From the NCBI RefSeq assembly GCF_007109405.1, contig NZ_VJOY01000008.1, forward strand, positions 124,001-188,000: a stretch of 64,000 nucleotides of DNA, written 5' to 3'. Position 1 is the stretch's first letter. Every line of letters starts with the position of its first letter. The stretch comes from Pseudomonas mangiferae (GTDB lineage Bacteria; Pseudomonadota; Gammaproteobacteria; Pseudomonadales; Pseudomonadaceae). Shown here one piece after another: positions 60,685-64,000 of the stretch. The position numbers and the translations under genes were made by a program. Below the pieces are notes generated by a model. That model ran no database searches. It was not told the DNA's origin and saw only the letters and a list, made by a program, of their open reading frames with translations.

Positions 60685-61989
60685 TCAACGCAGGTTGATG
60701 ATGGTCTGGGTGACCGCGTTCTCGGTCTCGATGGTCTTGGCGTTGGCCTGGTAGTTGCGCTGGGCGACGATCAGGTTCACCAGTTCGTTGGACAGGTCCA
60801 CGTTGGAGGACTCCAGGGAGCTGGACTGCAACGCCCCCAGGGTGCCGGAACGCGGCGTGCCGAGGACCGCCTCGCCGGAGGACGACGACTGCACCCAGGC
60901 GGTCTTGCCGATGGGGGTCAGGCCCTGGGTATTGGCGAAGCTCGCCAGCACCACCTGGCCCTGGATCTTCGACTGGCCGTTGGTGTAGCGGGCGAAGACC
61001 ACCCCGGTATCGTCCACTTCCAGGCTGGCCAGCTGGCCGGTGGTGTAGCCGTCCTGGTTCTGACTGTTGACCGCGAACGTGCTGGAGTACTGGGTGGTGC
61101 CGCGCAGGTCGAAGGTCACCCCGCCCGGGTTGGCCGCGGCGCCGTTGGCCTCCCACACCGGCGGGGTGGCGCCGTTGGACTTGGCCGGCGTCCAGTTGGT
61201 GAGGGTCAGGGTGCCGTCGGCGTTGGCGGTGAAATCGGTGGAGGTCAGCGGCAGGTTCAGCTGGCCGCCGGCGGTGAAGGTCATGCCTACCGAATACGGC
61301 GTGGTGGTGGTCGGGTCCGCCGGGTTGCGGCCGTCGATCAGCACGTTCATGGTCCAGGCATTGGGCCCGGTCTTCACGAAGTACTGGGTCATGGCGTGCT
61401 CGTTGCCCTGGGTGTCGTAGACCTTCACCGAGGTGGAGTTGTTGTAGGTGGTCGGGTCCGCCGGGTTGAACGGCGTGGTGGTGGGCGGCGTCAGGGACGA
61501 GTTGAGGTTCACCGTCTCCAGGATCTTGCTGGTGGCCTTGGGCGCCTGGTTGGCGCTCTGCACCTGCAGGTTGGTGACCACCCCGCTCTGCAGCAGGCCG
61601 TTGGCGTCCACCGAATAGCCCTGCAGGTTGTAGCCGTTGTTGTCGACGATGTAGCCGTTCTTGTCGGTGCCGAAGTAACCGGCACGGGTGTAGGACATCG
61701 CCCCGTTGTTGCTGGTGACGAAGAAGCCGTTGCCGTTGATGGCCATGTCCAGGGCGTTGTTGGTGGCGGTGACGTTGCCCTGGTTGAACAGCTGGGCGAC
61801 GTTGGCCAGCAGCACGCCGCTGCCCTGCTGGTTGCGACCGGTGCCCAGCACCGAGGCCGAGTAGACGTCCTGGAACTCCGCCCGCGACTGCTTGAAGCCG
61901 GTGGTGCCGACGTTGGCGATGTTGTTGCCGGTGATGTTGAGGTCGCTGGAGGCCGCCTTGATACCGCTGAGCCCGATGTTGAACGACAT
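60685..61989 (-). CDS. flgE: Flagellar hook protein FlgE
   Basis: A 434-residue hook protein. The N-terminus is MSFNIGLSGIKAASSDLNITGNNIANVGTTGFKQSRAEFQDVY. The variable centre spans about 150-330. The C-terminal helix is VDLSNELVNLIVAQRNYQANAKTIETENAVTQTIINLR. The ATG at 61987-61989 has AGGAGA upstream. Last gene of flgBCDE, followed by two stem-loops. Confidence 0.97.
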   Translation of the reverse strand: MSFNIGLSGIKAASSDLNITGNNIANVGTTGFKQSRAEFQDVYSASVLGTGRNQQGSGVLLANVAQLFNQGNVTATNNALDMAINGNGFFVTSNNGAMSYTRAGYFGTDKNGYIVDNNGYNLQGYSVDANGLLQSGVVTNLQVQSANQAPKATSKILETVNLNSSLTPPTTTPFNPADPTTYNNSTSVKVYDTQGNEHAMTQYFVKTGPNAWTMNVLIDGRNPADPTTTTPYSVGMTFTAGGQLNLPLTSTDFTANADGTLTLTNWTPAKSNGATPPVWEANGAAANPGGVTFDLRGTTQYSSTFAVNSQNQDGYTTGQLASLEVDDTGVVFARYTNGQSKIQGQVVLASFANTQGLTPIGKTAWVQSSSSGEAVLGTPRSGTLGALQSSSLESSNVDLSNELVNLIVAQRNYQANAKTIETENAVTQTIINLR

Positions 61990-62021
61990 GTGACTTCTCC
62001 TGCGCGCCGGTGAGGCGGCTG

Positions 62022-62708
62022 TTACTGACCGATGACCTGGACCTTGGACAGCGCGATGCTGCCAAGACCGGCGAGATTGAGCGCCATTTCGCCACCGTTC
62101 TGCCCCAGCGTGACGCTGTCGACGTTGGCCGGCAGGTTGGTGGTCATGGCGGTGCTCTGGCCATCTACCGAGGCCTGCGCCTCGAAGGTGTAGGTGCCAG
62201 GCGCGGCGGTGGCGCCGCTGGAGTCCTTGCCGTCCCACATGAAACTGATCTGGCCGGCGCTCTGGGCGCCGAGGTTGATCCGGTTCACCTGGGCGCCGGT
62301 GCTGTCGTAGACGTTGACGTAGACGTTCTCGCTGGGCGAAGTCAGGTTGACGCTGCCCTTGAGGGTCTGGCTGGTGTCGACGACCGCCGTATTGGTGGTG
62401 ACCACCACCTTGCGCCCCACCAGGGACGAGGCCTGCAGGGCCTGGGACGACTGGGTGTTGGCCAGCAGCGAAGACATGCTGGTGTTCAGGTTGCTGATGC
62501 CCTCGACCGTACTGAACTGCGCCAGCTGCGCGACGAACTCGCTGTTGTCCTGGGGGTTCAGCGGGTTCTGGTTGTTCATCTGGGTCACCAGCAGTTGCAG
62601 GAACTGGTCCTTGCCCAGCTGACTCCCGGTGGGGGTCTTGCTGGAATTGTCCTTCAAGCCGTAGTTGGCAAGGACGGACGACGCGCCGTCGACGGTGGTA
62701 TCTGCCAT
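62022..62708 (-). CDS. flgD: Hook-cap scaffolding protein FlgD
   Basis: A 228-residue hook cap protein. The conserved N-terminal part (LGKDQFLQLLVTQMNNQNPLNPQDNSEFVAQLAQFSTVEGISNLN) is the export and cap core. The C-terminal half (about 105-225) forms Ig/tudor-like domains with FMWDGKDSSGATAAPGTYTF. It scaffolds FlgE polymerisation and is lost from the finished hook. Confidence 0.96.
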   Translation of the reverse strand: MADTTVDGASSVLANYGLKDNSSKTPTGSQLGKDQFLQLLVTQMNNQNPLNPQDNSEFVAQLAQFSTVEGISNLNTSMSSLLANTQSSQALQASSLVGRKVVVTTNTAVVDTSQTLKGSVNLTSPSENVYVNVYDSTGAQVNRINLGAQSAGQISFMWDGKDSSGATAAPGTYTFEAQASVDGQSTAMTTNLPANVDSVTLGQNGGEMALNLAGLGSIALSKVQVIGQ

Positions 62709-62724
62709 GGTGTTCGCTCCGGCC

Positions 62725-63174
62725 TTACTGACCCAGGGTCAGGACTTTCTGCATCATTTGCTTGGCGGTGTTCATCAACTCCGTGTTGGTCTGGAACGCC
62801 CGGCTGGCGGAGATCATGTCGGCCATCTCCTCCACCACGTTGACGTTCGGGTAGTACACGTAGCCATTGGCATCCGCCGCCGGGTGGTTGGGCTCGTAGC
62901 GCGGCATCAGCGGGCTCTGGTCCTCCACCACGCCCAGCACCTGCACGCCGGCACCGGAGCGATCCTCGGTGGCGAACAGCGAGCCCTGGTCGCCGGTGCT
63001 GGCGTTGGCGCCCTGCATCACGGTGGCGAACACCGGGTGGCGTGCCCGATAGGTCTTGTCGACGCTGGACGACACGGTCTCGGCGTTGGCGATGTTGCTG
63101 GAGATGGTGTTCAGACGGGTGGTCTGGGCACTCATGCCGGTACCGGCAATGTTGAAGACGCTGGAGAGGGACAT
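62725..63174 (-). CDS. flgC: Proximal rod protein FlgC
   Basis: A 149-residue rod protein with the N-terminal motif FNIAGTGMSAQTTRLNTISSNIANAETVSSSVDKTYRARHPVF and C-terminal VNVVEEMADMISASRAFQTNTELMNTAKQMMQKVLTLGQ. It lies 15 bases after flgB. Confidence 0.97.
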   Translation of the reverse strand: MSLSSVFNIAGTGMSAQTTRLNTISSNIANAETVSSSVDKTYRARHPVFATVMQGANASTGDQGSLFATEDRSGAGVQVLGVVEDQSPLMPRYEPNHPAADANGYVYYPNVNVVEEMADMISASRAFQTNTELMNTAKQMMQKVLTLGQ

Positions 63175-63189
63175 GGCGAGGCTCCTGGA

Positions 63190-63597
63190 TTATTCGCCGC
63201 GCAGTGCGCCGACGAGCCCTTTGAACTTGCTGTTGAGCAGCGTGAAGCTGGCCTGGAACTGCACGGTGTTCTCGCCGTACTTCGCCTGCTCCACCTGGGA
63301 ATCCACGGTGTTCTGATCCAGCGAGGGCTGGAACGGGATGCGGTAGAGCAGGTCGCCGTCACCCGCCTGCATGCCTTCCGCGGCGATGTGCTTGGTGTTG
63401 GTCACCGCCAGGTTGAAGGCGCCGCGGTTGGCCTTGTCGGTCTCCGCCTGCAGCACGCTGGAGAAGTCCAGGTCCCGGGCCTTGTAGTTGGGGGTGTCGG
63501 CGTTGGCGATGTTGTTGGCCAGCACTTCCGAGCGCTGGGAACGGAAGCTCAGCGCTTTCTCATGGATGCCGAGGGCATTTTCGAAACTGATGCTCAT
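63190..63597 (-). CDS. flgB: Proximal rod protein FlgB
   Basis: A 135-residue rod protein. The start MSISFENALGIHEKALSFRSQRSEVLANNIANADTPNYKARDLDF is that of the family, so the ATG at 63595-63597 is chosen over an upstream in-frame extension that is Arg/Pro-rich and would cross the promoter. It is the first gene of flgBCDE, with a strong sigma-54 promoter 50-65 bases upstream. Confidence 0.96.
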   Translation of the reverse strand: MSISFENALGIHEKALSFRSQRSEVLANNIANADTPNYKARDLDFSSVLQAETDKANRGAFNLAVTNTKHIAAEGMQAGDGDLLYRIPFQPSLDQNTVDSQVEQAKYGENTVQFQASFTLLNSKFKGLVGALRGE

Positions 63598-63646
63598 GTC
63601 AGGAACCTTGCCGCGAGGGGCTTCCCGTGGGTCTTGCCGGATGATT

Positions 63647-63662
63647 AGCAAGCCCTGTGCCA
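63647..63662 (-). promoter_or_regulatory. Sigma-54 promoter of flgBCDE
   Basis: The minus strand reads TGGCACAGGGCTTGCT, one base from the consensus TGGCACG-N4-TTGCT, 50 bases before the flgB ATG. Confidence 0.92.
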
Positions 63663-63792
63663 CCTGAGCAGAACCCAGCAATATCAAGGGCTTGGCAAAA
63701 GCACGCGGGCGCCGGCGCCGGAAAAGCGGCAAGGGCTTACCGCCCCGGGCCAGGCAAAGCGGCAAGGGGCCACGACAGTGGCAAAGCGGGGA

Positions 63793-63829
63793 GCGGCAAA
63801 GAAAGCCGCGGGCCGAACGGCCCGCGGCC
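63793..63829 (-). terminator. Terminator of the MocR-type gene
   Basis: Stem GCCGCGGGCC / GGCCCGCGGC with a 4-base loop directly after the stop codon, then TTTCTTTGCC on the minus strand. It insulates the flgB promoter from the regulator gene. Confidence 0.85.
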
Positions 63830-63830
63830 G

Positions 63831-64000
63831 TTACACGGCGATGGGTTCGACGTCCTGGCAGAGCTGCTTGGCGAGCATGCCGAGGGTCATGACGGCGCGC
63901 TCCGCCTCGCGGTTCCAGGGCACCCCGCAGGTCAGGCGCAGGCAGTGGTTGAACTGCTCGGTGTTGCTGAAGATCAGCCCCGGGGCGACGCTGATCCCCT
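63831..64000 (-). CDS. MocR-family (GntR/aminotransferase fusion) regulator, C-terminal fragment
   Basis: Only the last 56 residues are in the window (cut by its right edge), ending in TAA at 63831-63833. The piece GISVAPGLIFSNTEQFNHCLRLTCGVPWNREAERAVMTLG matches the end of the class I aminotransferase-like domain of MocR/PLP-binding GntR regulators, with the substrate-binding Arg in HCLRLTCG. Such proteins have an N-terminal GntR DNA-binding domain, which is outside the window. There is no reason to link it to flagella; a terminator separates it from flgB. Confidence 0.75.
   Translation of the reverse strand, partial: GISVAPGLIFSNTEQFNHCLRLTCGVPWNREAERAVMTLGMLAKQLCQDVEPIAV

Overview
This high-GC window reads as a chromosomal flagellar and chemotaxis supercluster of a Pseudomonas-type gammaproteobacterium. 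The evidence is the gene order, the fleQ/fleS/fleR regulators, FlhF-FleN, the ParC-ParP polar chemotaxis pair, MotC-MotD, and an HptB-HsbR-HsbA phosphorelay lying between fliJ and fliK. Almost everything is on the minus strand. The exceptions are two CDSs at the extreme left (a FliK-like fragment and a FlhB-like C-terminal protein) and a periplasmic Cu/Zn superoxide dismutase at 14980-15501. No tRNA, rRNA, insertion sequence, CRISPR array or gap over 300 bases without a gene was found.

In transcription order (right to left): the end of a MocR-type regulator; flgBCDE (63597-60685), a terminator, then flgFGHIJKL (60455-52451); a flagellin-glycosylation island (52293-40289); fliC-flaG-fliD-fliS-fliT-like (40024-35724); fleQ and fleSR; fliEFGHIJ; hsbA-hsbR-hptB; fliK; fliLMNOPQR-flhB; sodC (opposite strand); flhA-flhF-fleN-fliA; cheY-cheZ-cheA-cheB-motC-motD-parC-parP-cheW and a DUF2802 protein. 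The window therefore holds structural genes for rod, hook, filament, cap, MS-ring, C-ring and export gate, the class II-III regulators, and most of the chemotaxis core. flgA, flgM, cheR and cheV are not in the window.

The regulatory layout can be read directly. Strong GG-N10-GC (-24/-12, sigma-54) promoters precede flgB, flgF, fleS, fliE, fliK, fliL, flhA and the first gene of the sugar island. Sigma-28 (FliA) promoters precede fliC and fliS, and probably parP.

The most distinctive region is the glycosylation island. RfbF, RfbG and a diagnostic [2Fe-2S]/PLP E1 dehydrase (RfbH) make a CDP-3,6-dideoxy-4-keto sugar. They are followed by a thiamine-diphosphate enzyme of the acetolactate-synthase family (YerE-like), an FkbM methyltransferase, a NeuB-like synthase, a short-chain dehydrogenase and a 1201-residue multi-module glycosyltransferase directly before fliC. 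This suggests that flagellin carries a branched-chain (yersiniose-type) sugar and that its synthesis is wired to RpoN.

A second observation is that CheA has four copies of a FliM-N-like peptide in its P1-P3 linker where a globular P2 domain would be expected. Related short motifs occur in FliM, ParP and the CheZ C-terminus.
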